Below, piece by piece: positions 55,638 to 64,000 of a stretch of 64,000 bases of DNA. Position numbers and translations under genes: made by a program. This DNA is from PFJX01 sp964466195 (GTDB lineage Bacteria; Pseudomonadota; Gammaproteobacteria; Burkholderiales; Thiobacillaceae). A model generated the notes under the pieces. The model ran no database searches. It saw only the letters and a program-made list of their open reading frames with translations, and was not told where the DNA came from. Location of the stretch: the NCBI GenBank assembly GCA_964466195.1, contig CAYXMQ010000005.1:1-64000 (forward strand), in the 5' to 3' direction. Each line of letters opens with the position of its first letter. The first letter of the stretch is position 1.

Positions 55638-56087
55638 ATGTTGAAACACGTTGTTTTCATACTCTGTCTAGCGCTGACCAGTTTTTCCGCACAGGCTTTT
55701 ACCATGGTCGACAGCAAGGGAAAGACACATACGCTGGCGCAGTACAAAGGCAAATGGGTGCTGGTGAATTTCTGGGCGACCTGGTGTCCGCCCTGTCTGG
55801 AAGAAATCCCCGATCTGATCGCTTTGCATGAAAACAAGAAAAACAATTTGGTCGTGCTCGGCGTGGCGATGGATTACCGCGATCCCAAGACGGTGCTGCA
55901 GTTCTCGGATCAGCTGATGGTGACTTATCCGGTCATTCTGGGCGACCAGAAATTGGCGGCTCAGGTCGGCTCGATTCCCGGCTTGCCGACTACCTATCTT
56001 TATAATCCGCAAGGCAAGGTGGTTGCCTACAATGTCGGTGCGCTGACGCGAGAGGCGGTTGAGCGCTACATTCATCCCAAGAAGTAG
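55638..56087 (+). CDS. TlpA/ResA-like periplasmic thiol-disulfide protein
   Basis: 149 residues: signal peptide (about 1-20), then a thioredoxin fold with WATWCPPCLEEIP (about 49-61) and cis-Pro GLPTTYLYN (about 117). CPPC active sites of this type reduce cytochrome c or copper-site cysteines in the periplasm. It is 11 nt before another thioredoxin-fold gene. Confidence 0.85.
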   Translation: MLKHVVFILCLALTSFSAQAFTMVDSKGKTHTLAQYKGKWVLVNFWATWCPPCLEEIPDLIALHENKKNNLVVLGVAMDYRDPKTVLQFSDQLMVTYPVILGDQKLAAQVGSIPGLPTTYLYNPQGKVVAYNVGALTREAVERYIHPKK

Positions 56088-56098
56088 GGAGGTACGCG

Positions 56099-56611
56099 AT
56101 GCGTTGGTTGATCCTGGTCTTTGCTTTCCTGGCCGTGCCGGCGATGGCCGACGTGCGCGACCCGCAGACCCATTTCTTCATGTCGAAAATGGGCGATTTC
56201 AAGGATGAACTGGCCAGCGCCAAGGCGGATGGCAAGCAGGGCGTGCTGATCATGTTCGAAATCGATGACTGTCCGTTCTGCTCCCGTATGAAAGCCACCA
56301 TCCTGAATCAGCGCGCGGTGCAGGATTACTACCGCCAGCATTTCCTGATCTACCCGGTGGATGTGAAGGGCGATACGCCGATGATCGACTTCAAGGGCAA
56401 GGAGACGACGGAAAAGGCTTTTGCGCTGGAGCAACGCGCGCGCGCAACGCCGGTCTTCATCTTTTTCGACCTGGAAGGGAATGTCGCGACCCGCTTTACC
56501 GGCGCCATGCAGACGGCCGACGAATTCATGCTGTTGGGGCGCTACGTGGTCGAAGGCGCCTACAAGACCGTGCCGTTTAACGTATACAAGCGCCAAGCCA
56601 AGGCGCCATGA
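56099..56611 (+). CDS. Thioredoxin-fold periplasmic protein, CPFC type
   Basis: 170 residues with a signal peptide (about 1-17) and the active site DDCPFCSRMK (about 58), plus RATPVFIFFDLEG (about 118) as cis-Pro loop. It resembles thioredoxin-fold proteins of the SoxW/DsbD-gamma-like group. It overlaps the next gene by 4 nt. Confidence 0.8.
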   Translation: MRWLILVFAFLAVPAMADVRDPQTHFFMSKMGDFKDELASAKADGKQGVLIMFEIDDCPFCSRMKATILNQRAVQDYYRQHFLIYPVDVKGDTPMIDFKGKETTEKAFALEQRARATPVFIFFDLEGNVATRFTGAMQTADEFMLLGRYVVEGAYKTVPFNVYKRQAKAP

Positions 56612-57921
56612 CCTTTCACGCTTTGGCCAGGCGCCTTCGGGCAGGGGTATGGCTGGCCGTGGTGTTTGCCGTGCCGTCCTTTGCCGCGCCGTTGACGTTG
56701 GAGGTGGTATTGGCGCACGCCGAGGCCAGCCATCCCGAACTGGAGCTGGCGCGCGCGCAGAACGCGCTGGCGCAAGCCGAAGCGGAATTGGCGCAGAGTC
56801 TGAATGATTTCCGCCTGACACTGGACGCTTCCCTGCGCTCGGGCCGCAACACGTATTACAACGACCGATTCCACCCGGATCATCTGATCAAGCTCAACGC
56901 GCGCAAGACGCTGTTTGATTTCGGCCGCCAGCTGGCCTCCGTCTCGGCAACCGACCAGGAGCGCGCCGCGCGCGGCCTGCTGTTGCTGGATGTGCGGGCG
57001 CAGCGTCGAATCACGCTGATGGCGCGTTTCTTTGATGTGTTGCTGGCCGATCTGCAGGACGCCGCCGATACCGAGGCGCTGGCCTCTTCCTATGTCGGTT
57101 GGGATAACGCCAAGGATCGCCAGGCTCTGGGCCAGCTCGCGCAATGGGAGTTGACTGAGCTGGAGGCGCGCTATCACGACGCGCTTGCGCGTCGCAACGA
57201 CGCCCGTCGCGGGTTGCGGGAAAAACGGATGGCATTGGGCGTTGCTATGAATCTGCCCGGCACAGTGCTGGATGACCTGATCGACCCCAAGCTGGCGGAC
57301 AACGAGCGCGCACTGCCGGAATTCGAGGCGCTGCTCGCCAAGGCCGAAGCCGCGAACCCGCGCCTTGCCGCGCAACGGCAACTGCTCGCTGCGGCCAGCC
57401 AGCGGCTTAGTGGCGTGCGTGCGGAGCATCGGCCCAGTGTCGAATTTGAAGCGGAGGGGGCGGCCTGGACGCGTGATTCCTCGACTCGCGATGATTTGCG
57501 CGCCGGCTTTAATCTGCTCTGGCCGCTCTGGCAAGGCGGGCGCGTCGACGCCCGCATGGGCCGCGAGCAAGCGCGTTTCCATGAGCTGCAGGCGCAGCAT
57601 GACAAGCTTTTGCTCGACCTGCGGCAAGCCATACTCGAGGCCAGAGAGGAAATTCACTATCTGCGCTCGACGGCGCGGCGTAATGCCGAGATGAACACAA
57701 TCTACCGCGATCAGGCGCTGGACAAGGCGCGCGCGGAATACGAAATGGAATTGAAGACCAATCTCGGCAGAAGCATGGCCGAAACGCAGTATGCACAAAT
57801 GAAACGGCGTGCTATCGAGTATCGCCTTGCTCTGGCTTGGGCGCGCCTGGAAGCGCTGGTCGGTGGAGCGGAGCAATGGGCGAAACTGGCGTCGACTGCC
57901 AAAACGGAGGGGGAAAAGTGA
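56608..57921 (+). CDS. TolC-family outer-membrane channel protein
   Basis: 437 residues: signal peptide (about 1-27), then two repeats of long helices typical of outer-membrane efflux proteins (AHAEASHPELELARAQNALA, about 40, and AKAEAANPRLAAQRQLLAAA, about 244). It should form the outer-membrane tunnel of an export system. It overlaps the adaptor gene (GTGA); no inner-membrane pump is encoded in this stretch. Confidence 0.88.
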   Translation: MTFHALARRLRAGVWLAVVFAVPSFAAPLTLEVVLAHAEASHPELELARAQNALAQAEAELAQSLNDFRLTLDASLRSGRNTYYNDRFHPDHLIKLNARKTLFDFGRQLASVSATDQERAARGLLLLDVRAQRRITLMARFFDVLLADLQDAADTEALASSYVGWDNAKDRQALGQLAQWELTELEARYHDALARRNDARRGLREKRMALGVAMNLPGTVLDDLIDPKLADNERALPEFEALLAKAEAANPRLAAQRQLLAAASQRLSGVRAEHRPSVEFEAEGAAWTRDSSTRDDLRAGFNLLWPLWQGGRVDARMGREQARFHELQAQHDKLLLDLRQAILEAREEIHYLRSTARRNAEMNTIYRDQALDKARAEYEMELKTNLGRSMAETQYAQMKRRAIEYRLALAWARLEALVGGAEQWAKLASTAKTEGEK

Positions 57922-58697
57922 GTAAGACCTATCGGATCCGTCGTTCCGGCAAGCGATTTGGCAAGCCTTTGTCGTTGTTGGCTTGTGCGCTTGCCACCTT
58001 CCCGGCATATGCCGCAGAGCATCAGGCCGTGCTCGATTGGTCTGCTCGCGTCGCACTTACATTGCCGGTATCCGGCGTGCTGGAGAGCGTCTCCGTGCAG
58101 GCCGGGCAGAGGGTCAAGCAGGGCGAACTGCTGGCCAGCCTCGCCCCCGGCTTGTTCAAGGCCGGGGTGCTGGAAACCCGCGCCGATACGGACCGGCTCG
58201 GTGAAGAGCAAGCCGATGCCAAACGCGATCTGGACAGGGTGCAGGAGCTCTATGCCCGCAGCGTGGCGAGTACGACCGAACTGGATGCCGCCAAACTGCG
58301 TTTCGCCCGCGCCAGCTCCGGCCTGGCGGCTGCGCAAGCCCGCCTGGAACGGGCGCGGCGCCTGTTGGCCGATGCCGAATTGCGCGCGCCATTCGATGCG
58401 CTGATCCTGGCCCGCCACGCCGAGCCAGGTTTGGTCATCGCCAGCCAATGCCAGCCCGCTGCAGTGGTGACCGTGGCGCGTGCCGACGAGTTGATCGCAC
58501 GCGCCCCGATCAATGCCGCTCAAGCGGCTGGGCTGGCGTTGGGCAGCGAGGTCGAGGTGGCGGTGGCGGAGGTGACCCTGGTCGGCAAGGTGCAAGCCGT
58601 TACGGTCGGCGTCGACAATCGTTACAGCCTGGACGTCGTCGTGCCGCGCCATTCCGGCTTGCTGGTCGGGCAGGCAGCCCGCATTCGTTTGCCTTGA
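57918..58697 (+). CDS. Periplasmic adaptor (HlyD/RND type)
   Basis: 259 residues from the GTG at 57918, which overlaps the previous stop; the upstream part of the frame is a shadow. N-terminal signal/anchor, then a lipoyl-like half (VLESVSVQAGQRVKQGELLASL, residues about 53-74), a helical hairpin and the second half (DAELRAPFDALILA). It is shorter than usual adaptors, with a reduced C-terminal domain. Confidence 0.85.
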   Translation: MSKTYRIRRSGKRFGKPLSLLACALATFPAYAAEHQAVLDWSARVALTLPVSGVLESVSVQAGQRVKQGELLASLAPGLFKAGVLETRADTDRLGEEQADAKRDLDRVQELYARSVASTTELDAAKLRFARASSGLAAAQARLERARRLLADAELRAPFDALILARHAEPGLVIASQCQPAAVVTVARADELIARAPINAAQAAGLALGSEVEVAVAEVTLVGKVQAVTVGVDNRYSLDVVVPRHSGLLVGQAARIRLP

Positions 58698-58732
58698 GCG
58701 CGGCTCTGCATGCGTTGTTGAGCGTTTGAACA

Positions 58733-58761
58733 TTGACAGAGCCACCCTCGCTCACGATAAT
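58733..58761 (+). promoter_or_regulatory. Promoter of tRNA-Met
   Basis: TTGACA and GATAAT separated by 17 bp, a near-consensus sigma-70 promoter, 20 bp before the tRNA. Confidence 0.85.
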
Positions 58762-58781
58762 CCGCGCCTCATTTCTGCCGT

Positions 58782-58858
58782 GGTGATGTAGCTCAGACGG
58801 TTAGAGCGGTGGATTCATAACCCACAGGTCGGCGGTTCGATTCCGCCCATCACCACCA
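58782..58858 (+). tRNA. tRNA-Met(CAT)
   Basis: 77 nt with acceptor stem GGTGATG/CATCACC, encoded CCA and anticodon CAT in TTCATAA. It fits an elongator methionine tRNA; a tRNA-Ile2 with modified C34 would share the anticodon and cannot be fully excluded. Confidence 0.93.
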
Positions 58859-58877
58859 CATCCCTCCTATTCCTAGC

Positions 58878-60236
58878 ATGACCCGCAAAGTATTCATCCG
58901 CACCTTTGGTTGTCAGATGAACGAGTACGACTCCGACAAGATGGCCGACGTACTGGCGTCGACGGGTGCTGCAGGCGAAGGCTATGAACAGACCGACAAG
59001 CCGGAAGAGGCGGACGTCATCCTGTTCAATACCTGTTCCGTGCGCGAAAAAGCCCAGGAAAAAGTCTTTACCGACTTGGGCATGGTGCGCCATCTGAAGC
59101 AGAAAAATCCGAATCTGATCATCGGCGTCGGCGGTTGCGTCGCCAGCCAGGAGGGCGCCGCCATCGTGCAACGCGCGCCCTATGTCGATATTGTGTTCGG
59201 ACCGCAGACCCTGCATCGCTTGCCGCAGATGATGGAGAAGCGGCGCACGTCCGGGCGTCCGCAGGTGGACGTCTCGTTTCCGGAAATTGAAAAATTCGAT
59301 CACCTGCCGCCGGCGCGCGTCGACGGCGCGACGGCTTTCGTGTCGATCATGGAAGGGTGCAGCAAGTACTGCACGTTTTGCGTCGTGCCCTACACGCGCG
59401 GCGAAGAAGTCTCGCGGCCGCTGGACGACGTTTTGGCCGAAATCGCCGGCTTGGCGGCGCAGGGCGTCAAGGAAGTCTCGCTGCTCGGCCAGAACGTGAA
59501 TGCCTATCTCGGTTCGATGCCGGACGGCGAGACGGCCGACTTCGCACTGCTGCTGGAACTGGTGGCCGAGATACCGGGCATCGAACGGCTGCGCTATACC
59601 ACGTCGCATCCGCGCGAGTTCACCCAGCGCCTGATCGACGTGCATGCGCGCTTGCCGAAGCTGGTTTCACATCTGCATCTGCCGGTGCAATCGGGTTCTG
59701 ACCGGATTCTTGCCGCGATGAAGCGGGGGTATTCCGCACTGGAGTTCAAATCCATCGTGCGCAAGCTGAAAGCCGCACGGCCGGATATCTGTCTGGGCAG
59801 TGATTTCATCGTCGGTTTTCCGGGCGAGACCGAGGAAGATTTTGAAGCCACGATGAAGCTGATTGATGATGTCGGCTTCGATTATTCCTTTAGTTTCGTG
59901 TACAGCCCTCGTCCCGGCACGCCCGCCGCCAGCCTGGCCGATGACACGCCGCTGGCGGTGAAGCTCCAACGCCTGTATCGCCTGCAGGCGCGTCTCAACG
60001 AACTCGGTTCCGCGATCAGCGCCGGCATGGTCGGCAGCGTGCAGAAAGTGCTGGTCGAAGGCCGCTCGAAGAAAGATGCCAACGAACTGGCCGGCCGCAC
60101 CGAAAACAACCGGGTGGTCAATTTCGCCGGACCGGCGCGATTGATCGGGCAGATGCTGGACGTTCGCATCACCCAGGCCATGCCGCACAGTCTGCGCGGC
60201 GAGGTCGTGCGCGTTGAAGAAGACGCCCCGGCTTGA
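58878..60236 (+). CDS. miaB: tRNA-2-methylthio-N6-dimethylallyladenosine synthase MiaB
   Basis: 452 residues. N-terminal cysteines for the auxiliary cluster (FGCQMNEYDSD, NTCSVREKAQEK, GGCVASQEG), the radical SAM CxxxCxxC in GCSKYCTFCVVPYTRG (about 159), and a C-terminal TRAM domain. It adds methylthio to A37 of tRNAs. It begins 19 bp after tRNA-Met and overlaps ybeZ by one base. Confidence 0.97.
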   Translation: MTRKVFIRTFGCQMNEYDSDKMADVLASTGAAGEGYEQTDKPEEADVILFNTCSVREKAQEKVFTDLGMVRHLKQKNPNLIIGVGGCVASQEGAAIVQRAPYVDIVFGPQTLHRLPQMMEKRRTSGRPQVDVSFPEIEKFDHLPPARVDGATAFVSIMEGCSKYCTFCVVPYTRGEEVSRPLDDVLAEIAGLAAQGVKEVSLLGQNVNAYLGSMPDGETADFALLLELVAEIPGIERLRYTTSHPREFTQRLIDVHARLPKLVSHLHLPVQSGSDRILAAMKRGYSALEFKSIVRKLKAARPDICLGSDFIVGFPGETEEDFEATMKLIDDVGFDYSFSFVYSPRPGTPAASLADDTPLAVKLQRLYRLQARLNELGSAISAGMVGSVQKVLVEGRSKKDANELAGRTENNRVVNFAGPARLIGQMLDVRITQAMPHSLRGEVVRVEEDAPA

Positions 60237-61180
60237 TGGAACTGCTTTCTTTCATACCCGTCGACAACGCCCGTCTGGCGAATTTGTGCGGCGTGCTGGA
60301 TGAAAACCTGCGCCAGATCGAAACCGCGTTGAATGTCAGCGTCGCCCGCCGCGGCGAAGTGTTCCAGGTCGATGGCGACCATGCCGCGCTTGCGGTGCGT
60401 CTGCTGAAGGATTTCTATCAGCGCGCGCGCAAGCCGCTGGATATCGACGAAATCCAGCTGGCGCTGGTGGAAGCGGCGCATAAGCCCGAGTTTGCCGGCC
60501 AGGAAAGCGAGATGCCGGTGTTGATGACCCGGCGCGCCGGCTTGCATGGCCGCACCGAGCGGCAGAACCAGTACATCCGCCAGATGCAGGAATTCGACAT
60601 CACTTTCGGCGTCGGCCCGGCCGGCACCGGCAAGACCTATCTGGCGGTGGCCGGCGCAGTGGATGCGCTGGAGCGCGATCTGGTCAAGCGCATCGTGTTG
60701 GTGCGTCCGGCGGTGGAAGCCGGCGAGCGGCTCGGTTTTCTGCCCGGCGATCTGGTGCAAAAGGTCGACCCTTATCTGCGCCCGCTGTATGACGCGCTGT
60801 ATGACCTCATGGGCTTCGACAAGGCGACGCGTGCATTCGAGCGCCAAATCATCGAAATCGCGCCATTGGCGTTCATGCGCGGACGTACCCTCAACCACGC
60901 CTTCATCATCCTGGATGAGGCGCAGAACACGACGCCGGAACAGATGAAGATGTTCCTGACCCGGATCGGTTTCGGCTCGCGTGCGGTGGTCACCGGCGAT
61001 GTGACCCAGATTGATCTGCAACGCGGCCAGAAGTGCGGCCTGATCGAGGCGCGAGAAGTGCTGAAGGAAGTTCGCGGCATCGCCTTCACCGAATTCCAGA
61101 ATGACGACGTCGTGCGGCATCCCTTGGTGGCGCGCATCGTCGACGCCTATGACGCGTTCTATGTCCGATCCGCAACTTGA
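60236..61180 (+). CDS. ybeZ: PhoH-like ATPase YbeZ
   Basis: 314 residues from the ATG at 60236. Walker A GVGPAGTGKTYLAVAGA (about 126) and Walker B HAFIILDEAQNTT (about 223) define the PhoH family. It works with YbeY in RNA metabolism and ribosome quality control. It overlaps the ybeY start by 20 nt. Confidence 0.95.
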   Translation: MELLSFIPVDNARLANLCGVLDENLRQIETALNVSVARRGEVFQVDGDHAALAVRLLKDFYQRARKPLDIDEIQLALVEAAHKPEFAGQESEMPVLMTRRAGLHGRTERQNQYIRQMQEFDITFGVGPAGTGKTYLAVAGAVDALERDLVKRIVLVRPAVEAGERLGFLPGDLVQKVDPYLRPLYDALYDLMGFDKATRAFERQIIEIAPLAFMRGRTLNHAFIILDEAQNTTPEQMKMFLTRIGFGSRAVVTGDVTQIDLQRGQKCGLIEAREVLKEVRGIAFTEFQNDDVVRHPLVARIVDAYDAFYVRSAT

Positions 61181-61616
61181 GCTGAACATCCAGTTCGCCG
61201 TAAAAGCGGCGGAGATGCCCAGTCGGGCGGACTTTCGGCGCTGGGCCAAAGCCGCATTGCGGGCGGATGCCAGCGTTGCGCTGCGCATCGTCGACGCGGA
61301 TGAAGGACGCAATCTCAACCGAGAATATCGCGGCAAAGACTACGCCACCAATGTGTTGACCTTCGCCTATGGCGCCGTTGCCGAAGACGAACCGATCAGC
61401 GGCGATATCGTCATTTGCGCGCCGGTGGCGGCGCACGAGGCGGCGGAGCAGGGTATTTTGCTGCACGCGCATTACGCCCACCTCACCGTGCATGGTCTCC
61501 TGCATCTGCAGGGCTACGATCATGAGACCGACGCCGAAGCGGTAACCATGGAATCAATCGAAAGCTTTATCATGCAGCGGCTGGGTTTCCCCGACCCGTA
61601 CGCGGCAAATACTTGA
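61161..61616 (+). CDS. ybeY: Endoribonuclease YbeY
   Basis: 151 residues from the ATG at 61161, with the zinc motif HGLLHLQGYDHE (about 112). YbeY takes part in 16S rRNA maturation and ribosome quality control. The frame opens upstream inside ybeZ but the family start is here. Confidence 0.96.
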   Translation: MSDPQLELNIQFAVKAAEMPSRADFRRWAKAALRADASVALRIVDADEGRNLNREYRGKDYATNVLTFAYGAVAEDEPISGDIVICAPVAAHEAAEQGILLHAHYAHLTVHGLLHLQGYDHETDAEAVTMESIESFIMQRLGFPDPYAANT

Positions 61617-61620
61617 GCCA

Positions 61621-62469
61621 ATGGACGATAGCCACTTACCCCGACCCAGTTTCCTGGAACGTTTGACCTCCTGGCTTTCACGCGAGCCTGACAATCGCGA
61701 GGAGTTGCTTGAACTCCTGCATGCCGCTTACGAAAACAGTCTGCTCGATGCCGATGCGCTGGCGATGATCGAAGGTGTCATGCAGGTATCCGAAATGCAG
61801 GTGCGCGAAATCATGATTCCGCGCGCGCAGATGGATGTCGTCGATATCAACGATCCGCGCGAAGCCTTGTTGCCCTACGTCATCGAAACGGCCCATTCGC
61901 GTTTTCCCGCCGTCGACGGCGAGCGTGACAATGTCATCGGCATTTTGCTGGCCAAGGATCTGCTGCGCTTGTTCAGCGAGGAGGACGTCAACCTGCGCGA
62001 CCAGTTGCGCCCGGCGATCTTCATTCCGGAATCGAAGCGCCTCAACGTGTTGCTGAAGGAGTTCCGCGCCTCGCGCAATCACATCGCCATCGTCGTCGAC
62101 GAATACGGCGGCGTCGCCGGTCTGGTCACCATCGAGGACGTATTGGAGCAGATCGTCGGCGACATCGAAGACGAATACGACTACGACGAGGCCGAGGACA
62201 ACATCATTGCGGATGAGAGCGATGCCGAGTCGGGCGTGGTTTGGCGGATCAAGGCGCAAACCGAAATCGGCGACTTGAATCTGGCCCTGGGCGCCAACTT
62301 CCCGGAAGACGAGTTCGACACCGTCGGCGGCTTGGTCACGCATGCGTTCGGGCGGGTGCCCAAGCGCGGCGAGTCGATCGAAATCGGCGCCTTCCGCTTT
62401 CATGTCCTGCGCGCCGACAGTCGCCGCCTGCATACTTTGCGGCTGGAACGTCTGCCGCAACCGAGTTAG
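61621..62469 (+). CDS. corC: CorC/HlyC-type CBS-domain protein
   Basis: 282 residues: a short N-terminal segment, two CBS domains (VREIMIPRAQMDVV, about 62; IAIVVDEYGGVAGLVTIEDV, about 157) and a C-terminal transporter-associated domain. Membrane segments are absent, as in CorC/YbeX, implicated in Mg/Co homeostasis and ribosome biogenesis. It follows ybeY by 4 nt. Confidence 0.93.
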   Translation: MDDSHLPRPSFLERLTSWLSREPDNREELLELLHAAYENSLLDADALAMIEGVMQVSEMQVREIMIPRAQMDVVDINDPREALLPYVIETAHSRFPAVDGERDNVIGILLAKDLLRLFSEEDVNLRDQLRPAIFIPESKRLNVLLKEFRASRNHIAIVVDEYGGVAGLVTIEDVLEQIVGDIEDEYDYDEAEDNIIADESDAESGVVWRIKAQTEIGDLNLALGANFPEDEFDTVGGLVTHAFGRVPKRGESIEIGAFRFHVLRADSRRLHTLRLERLPQPS

Positions 62470-62529
62470 GGCTTGAATTTTTCGCAAGCAGGCGCATCTG
62501 CGCTTGGCTCCCCTTTACATGGATTATCA

Positions 62530-63570
62530 ATGACCGCCTGGACCGAATTCTTATCTAGCCAGGGCGCCGTGCTGAATGACGATGGCATTGCCGTCCGTTT
62601 CAGCGGCGAAGCCGCTGGCAGTGCGGCTGAATTGGCCGCCGCTGAAACGGAAACCGTCGTCGCCGACCTGTCCCATTTCGGCTTGATCGCTTTTTCAGGC
62701 GACGAAGCGCAAACCTTTTTGCACGGCCAGATCACCAATGATCTGCGCAACCTGAATGAACAAGGCGCGGTTTTCGCCGGCTATCTCTCGGCCAAGGGCC
62801 GCATGTTGGCCAATTTCCTGGTCATGAAGCGCGGCGACGATGTTCTGGTCATGCTGCCCGCGGCGCTGCGCGAGTCGATTCAGAAGCGCCTGTCGATGTT
62901 CATACTGCGCAGCAAGGTGAAAGCGCGCGATGCCGGGCCGGAATGGGTGCGCTTGGGGATAAACGGTCCGCTCGCGACGGCTGCGCTGTCCGACGCGTTG
63001 GGTTTTGCGCTGCCGGTCGAGCGGATGGGCATGGCCCATGGCGAGCAGGTGTTTGTGCTGCGGCTCGACGATCAGCGTTTCGATGTCTTCGTCGAGACCG
63101 ATGCGGCGGCCGCACTGTGGCAAAAACTGACGGCCCGCTGCAGGCCGGTCGGCGCACCGGTCTGGGATTGGCTGCTGGTGCAGGCGGGGGTGCCGATGGT
63201 GCAGCCGCAAACACAGGACCATTTCGTGCCGCAGATGGCCAATATGGAGATCCTCGGCGCGGTCAGCTTCAACAAGGGCTGTTATCCCGGCCAGGAAATC
63301 GTCGCGCGCAGCCAGTATCTCGGAAAAGTTAAACGCCGCCTGTTTCTGGCGCACGTAGCCGCCGAAGCGCAGCCCGGCGATGAACTGTACAGCGCCGATC
63401 TGCCGGATCAGGTTGCCGGTCAAATCGCCAATGCCGCCGCCGCGCCGGGCGGCGGCTGCGATGTGCTGGCCGTGGTGCATAGCAGCAGCGTCGAAGCCGG
63501 CGATGTGCGTCTGAAGGCGCGTGACGGCGCAAGACTGGAATTTCGGCCGTTGCCCTACCCGGTGAGCTGA
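62530..63570 (+). CDS. ygfZ: Folate-binding protein YgfZ
   Basis: 346 residues from the ATG at 62530 (the frame opens 57 nt earlier). The signature KGCYPGQEIVARSQY (about 259) is present. YgfZ uses tetrahydrofolate to help iron-sulphur enzymes, including MiaB, encoded upstream. It follows corC after 60 bp. Confidence 0.95.
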   Translation: MTAWTEFLSSQGAVLNDDGIAVRFSGEAAGSAAELAAAETETVVADLSHFGLIAFSGDEAQTFLHGQITNDLRNLNEQGAVFAGYLSAKGRMLANFLVMKRGDDVLVMLPAALRESIQKRLSMFILRSKVKARDAGPEWVRLGINGPLATAALSDALGFALPVERMGMAHGEQVFVLRLDDQRFDVFVETDAAAALWQKLTARCRPVGAPVWDWLLVQAGVPMVQPQTQDHFVPQMANMEILGAVSFNKGCYPGQEIVARSQYLGKVKRRLFLAHVAAEAQPGDELYSADLPDQVAGQIANAAAAPGGGCDVLAVVHSSSVEAGDVRLKARDGARLEFRPLPYPVS

Positions 63571-63571
63571 G

Positions 63572-63868
63572 GTGCACAGCTATTTCGTCTGGTATCGCGT
63601 CAGCCGTGATGATCGCGATACGGAAATAGCCATCCGAAGCATGCTGTCGCGCCTGGCCTGCCGTTCCGGCGTGGTCGGCAAATTGCTGAAAAAACGCGAT
63701 GAGCCGCAGCTTTGGATGGAAAGCTACGTCGATGTGCCGGATGCGGCGCGTTTCGAGCACCTGTTGCAGCAGGCCGTGGAGGAGTTCGATGTCGAAATGT
63801 TCATCGCCGGCGAACGCAACACCGAATGCTTTATCAGCGGCGAAACCACGATCGTGGCCTGCGCTTGA
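63572..63868 (+). CDS. DUF4936-family small protein
   Basis: 98 residues from a GTG start right after ygfZ. The predicted alpha/beta fold (SYFVWYRVSRD, LWMESYVDV) resembles ferredoxin-like stress-response barrels. It is a conserved betaproteobacterial family of unknown function, coupled here to ygfZ. Confidence 0.65.
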   Translation: MHSYFVWYRVSRDDRDTEIAIRSMLSRLACRSGVVGKLLKKRDEPQLWMESYVDVPDAARFEHLLQQAVEEFDVEMFIAGERNTECFISGETTIVACA

Positions 63869-63869
63869 A

Positions 63870-64000
63870 TCAGTGCGGTTTTCCGCACACTAGGCAGCCC
63901 GGATCCTGCTTCAACCGCATCGTGCGCCAGTCAGCGCTGAGCGCCTCGTGCAGCAAGAGGCGTCCGGACAGGCTGTCCCCCGTCCCGGTCAGCAATTTCA
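63870..64000 (-). CDS. MoeB/ThiF-like adenylyltransferase, C-terminal end
   Basis: The window edge cuts this minus-strand gene. The last 42 codons before the TGA at 63872-63870 read KLLTGTGDSLSGRLLLHEAL then a C-terminal CLVCGKPH, matching the end of MoeB/ThiF/HesA-type sulfur-carrier adenylyltransferases (the CxxC binds zinc). It is convergent with the DUF4936 gene with almost no gap. Confidence 0.8.
   Translation of the reverse strand, partial: KLLTGTGDSLSGRLLLHEALSADWRTMRLKQDPGCLVCGKPH

Noticed and set aside
58782..58858. Initiator tRNA-fMet
   Set aside because: The acceptor stem starts with a paired G and the anticodon stem lacks the three GC pairs typical of initiators.

Overview
The window reads as part of the chromosome of a GC-rich betaproteobacterium (Nitrosomonadales/Rhodocyclales-like; species not determined). 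The evidence is the gene content and neighbourhoods: miaB-ybeZ-ybeY-corC, a RegB/RegA two-component pair, ubiK next to a MutT-ThiE fusion, bufferin genes, gltBD and a compact flhB-flhA-flhF-flhG-fliA-motC-motD flagellar block.

Layout. (1) 128-9610 is an integrated element lying against the 3' end of a tRNA-Leu(TAA) gene, with a tRNA-derived direct repeat at each end. It carries a tyrosine integrase preceded by a translationally coupled stand-alone copy of the integrase arm-binding domain, a RadC-like protein, an AlpA-type regulator, a run of small unknown genes, a large Toprim/DUF927 primase-helicase and, at the far end, a terminase small-subunit-like protein. No capsid or tail gene is present. 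This gene set resembles a Gram-negative phage satellite (PICI/P4-like). Two inverted 129-bp copies of a repeat-rich sequence, each with six copies of aaaccggga, may be its replication or regulatory sites. (2) 9587-13093: tRNA-Leu, dsbA, a SPOR-domain protein and argS lie close together on the minus strand. (3) 13332-13640: a small periplasmic cytochrome c. (4) 13779-23567 (minus strand): a seven-gene guanidine uptake and degradation operon (ABC transporter, two DUF1989 proteins, biotin-dependent carboxylase, allophanate hydrolase). It is preceded by a guanidine-I riboswitch, a sigma-54 -24/-12 promoter and a perfect NtrC palindrome, so nitrogen limitation and guanidine are probably sensed together. 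(5) 23779-26511: a torF-glnK-amtB ammonium-sensing and uptake unit, also with a sigma-54-like promoter. (6) 26683-29119: ubiK, the mutT-thiE fusion, a small membrane protein and phoU with a likely Pho box.

(7) 29203-31946: copper genes, a PCuAC chaperone and an OprC-type TonB receptor with a terminator hairpin in its leader. (8) 32157-36659: regBA, an hslV without neighbouring hslU, a STAS-domain protein and argB. (9) 36924-38951: a bufABC bufferin cluster (cysteine-rich precursor, MNIO/DUF692 enzyme, DUF2063 partner). (10) 39124-45182: gltB-gltD glutamate synthase. (11) 45982-53813: the late flagellar block, with an FlhB whose autocleavage motif is NPMH and an FlhG that lacks a Walker A motif. 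(12) 53863-64000: a PilZ-like protein, two thioredoxin-fold proteins, a TolC/adaptor pair without a pump, tRNA-Met, miaB-ybeZ-ybeY-corC, ygfZ, a DUF4936 protein and the 3' end of a moeB-like gene.

Nitrogen economy is a strong theme. The guanidine operon, glnK-amtB and gltBD together take external nitrogen to ammonium and glutamate, and two of the three carry sigma-54/NtrC-type signals. Copper handling is a second theme (PCuAC/OprC and the bufferin).
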